From contig JAQWDO010000053.1 of assembly GCA_028705415.1 (NCBI GenBank), positions 1 through 6,279 of the forward strand: a stretch of DNA of 6,279 nt, written 5' to 3'. The stretch comes from Dehalococcoidales bacterium (GTDB lineage: Bacteria > Chloroflexota > Dehalococcoidia > Dehalococcoidales > CSSed11-197). The translations under genes were made by a program, and so were the position numbers. Below the pieces are notes generated by a model. The model made no database searches. It was not told the origin of the DNA and saw nothing but the letters and a program-made list of their open reading frames with translations. Of this stretch, positions 5,214-6,279 are shown in pieces (positions within the stretch are counted from its first letter, which is position 1; the number at the start of each line of letters is the position of its first letter).

Positions 5214-6279
5214 ATGAAAATTTCGTGCTTGCAGGAAAATCTTAATAAAGGTTTGAATCTGGTGGGCAGGGCTGCTGCAGCCCGAACCACCTTGCCAATA
5301 ACCAACAACATTTATCTTGGCACCGACCAGGGGCGGCTCAAGCTGGTTGCAACCAATCTTGAAATGGCCATATCCTGCTGGATCGGGGCCAAAGTGGAAG
5401 AAGAAGGAGCAATTACTGTCCCTGCCCGGACCATCAGTGAATTTGTGGCCTCTCTTCCAAATGACAGGGTGGATATGGCGCTGACTGCTCATTCAAAAAC
5501 ACTGGAAATGAAATGCGCACGAGTGGAAGCTAAAATCAGCGGAGTGGATGCCAAGGATTTCCCACCGATCCCGCATATAGAAGATGGTATCAACACACAG
5601 GTAAATGCAGATTCTTTGAAAAAAGGCATAAGGAAAGTAGTTTTTGCCGCCGCTGCCGATGATTCAAGGCCGGTACTAACCGGGGTAAACGCCGAATTTG
5701 ATAATGAAACCCTTACTCTTGCCGCAGCCGACGGTTTCCGCCTGGCAGTTTACAAGATGGCCCTTGAAAATAAAATGGCTCAAAAGGTGACTGCAATAAT
5801 TCCTTCCCGAACATTGGCCGAACTGTTAAAGCTTTCCGGAGAACAGGAAGAGCCGGTAACCATAGTTTTATCTCCTTCCAGGAGCCAGATAATATTCCGG
5901 CTCAAGGATATAGAGCTGGTTTCCCAGTTAATACAGGGCAATTTCCCCCAGTATTCACAGCTTATTCCGCAGAGTTTTGGCACAAGAGTTGTGGCAGATG
6001 TGAAGCAGTTTTCACAGGCAAACAAAATTGCATCCATTTTTGCCAGAGACGGCAGTGGAATTGTACGGCTGGTAGTTTCTCCCGGCACCAGTGATGTGGT
6101 ACCAGGAAAAATGACAGTATCTGCAAAAGCTGAAGAACTGGGCGAGGATACCAACGAAATAGATGTAACCGTTCAGGGGCCGGAAGCGAAAATCGCCTTC
6201 AACAACAAGTATTTGTCAGAAGTATTGGATGCAATTGGAGAAGCTCAGGTTGCGCTTGAGGTCACCAATCCATCCAGCC
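5214..6279 (+). CDS. dnaN: DNA polymerase III beta subunit, sliding clamp (3' end outside window)
   Basis: DnaN forms the dimeric ring that tethers DNA polymerase III to DNA and recruits repair and replication partners. The frame from ATG 5214 is open through the right edge without a stop: 355 codons of a protein usually about 365-380 residues, so only roughly the last 20 (the PVGxxDYxxVIMPM-like tail) are missing. Three clamp domains are visible in order: domain 1 from MKISCLQENLNKGLNLVGR through TTLPITNNIYL and ATNLEMAI to ASLPNDRV (about 1-120); domain 2 with PVLTGVNAEF and the AADGFRLAVYK block at 171-181; domain 3 with ARDGSGIVRL and FNNKYLSEVLDAI at 329-341. The start has a good Shine-Dalgarno (AGAGGTGA). 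No dnaA or recF is in view; the left neighbour is rdgB, 89 bases away. The N-terminal half, with CWIGAKVEEEGAITVPAR, resembles Chloroflexota clamps as I recall them. Confidence 0.95.
   Translation, partial: MKISCLQENLNKGLNLVGRAAAARTTLPITNNIYLGTDQGRLKLVATNLEMAISCWIGAKVEEEGAITVPARTISEFVASLPNDRVDMALTAHSKTLEMKCARVEAKISGVDAKDFPPIPHIEDGINTQVNADSLKKGIRKVVFAAAADDSRPVLTGVNAEFDNETLTLAAADGFRLAVYKMALENKMAQKVTAIIPSRTLAELLKLSGEQEEPVTIVLSPSRSQIIFRLKDIELVSQLIQGNFPQYSQLIPQSFGTRVVADVKQFSQANKIASIFARDGSGIVRLVVSPGTSDVVPGKMTVSAKAEELGEDTNEIDVTVQGPEAKIAFNNKYLSEVLDAIGEAQVALEVTNPSS

Noticed and set aside
5780..6154. 124-codon minus-strand frame opposite dnaN
   Set aside because: Shadow of the dnaN coding frame, which carries the clamp motifs across the same span.

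Overview
This window is ordinary bacterial chromosome carrying housekeeping and central-metabolism genes. I see no mobile element, CRISPR array, rRNA or tRNA gene, or unknown multi-gene system. Base composition looks moderate (roughly 45-50% G+C by eye). The gene set (a bifunctional FBP aldolase/phosphatase, a cobalamin adenosyltransferase, and a DnaN whose N-terminal half reads like the Chloroflexota type) suggests an anaerobic, gluconeogenic bacterium. Chloroflexota of the Dehalococcoidia kind is my best guess, with a deep-branching Clostridia relative as the alternative. That placement is an inference from remembered protein families, not a search result.

Layout. (1) 1-785, plus strand: the C-terminal part of UvrC, entering from the left edge. 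(2) 785-967, plus strand: a 60-codon piece, with no usable start, that matches the C-terminal half of DUF1801/YdhG (frataxin-like 'iron chaperone') proteins, probably a gene remnant abutting the uvrC stop. (3) 988-2717, minus strand: an FAH-family hydrolase gene followed, 140 bases on, by a Cof-type HAD phosphatase gene. They probably form a two-gene transcription unit running towards uvrC. (4) 2718-2875: a divergent intergenic region with a good sigma70-type promoter facing right. (5) 2876-5124, plus strand: a tight operon of cobA/cobO (TTG start), fbp (FBP aldolase/phosphatase) and rdgB (XTP/dITP pyrophosphatase), with gaps of 9 and 5 bases. (6) 5125-5213: a short gap with a plausible promoter. 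(7) 5214-6279, plus strand: dnaN, the DNA polymerase III beta clamp, cut off by the right edge roughly 20 residues before its expected end.

How the genes work together: UvrC (excision repair), RdgB (nucleotide-pool sanitation) and DnaN (replication and repair clamp) serve genome maintenance. Fbp drives the last steps of gluconeogenesis to fructose 6-phosphate, and CobA makes adenosylcobalamin. The FAH and HAD enzymes are small-molecule hydrolases of unassigned substrate. Proximity here looks like genome economy rather than one pathway. The points most worth a second look are the headless DUF1801 remnant right at the uvrC stop and the placement of dnaN behind rdgB with its own promoter rather than visibly beside dnaA.
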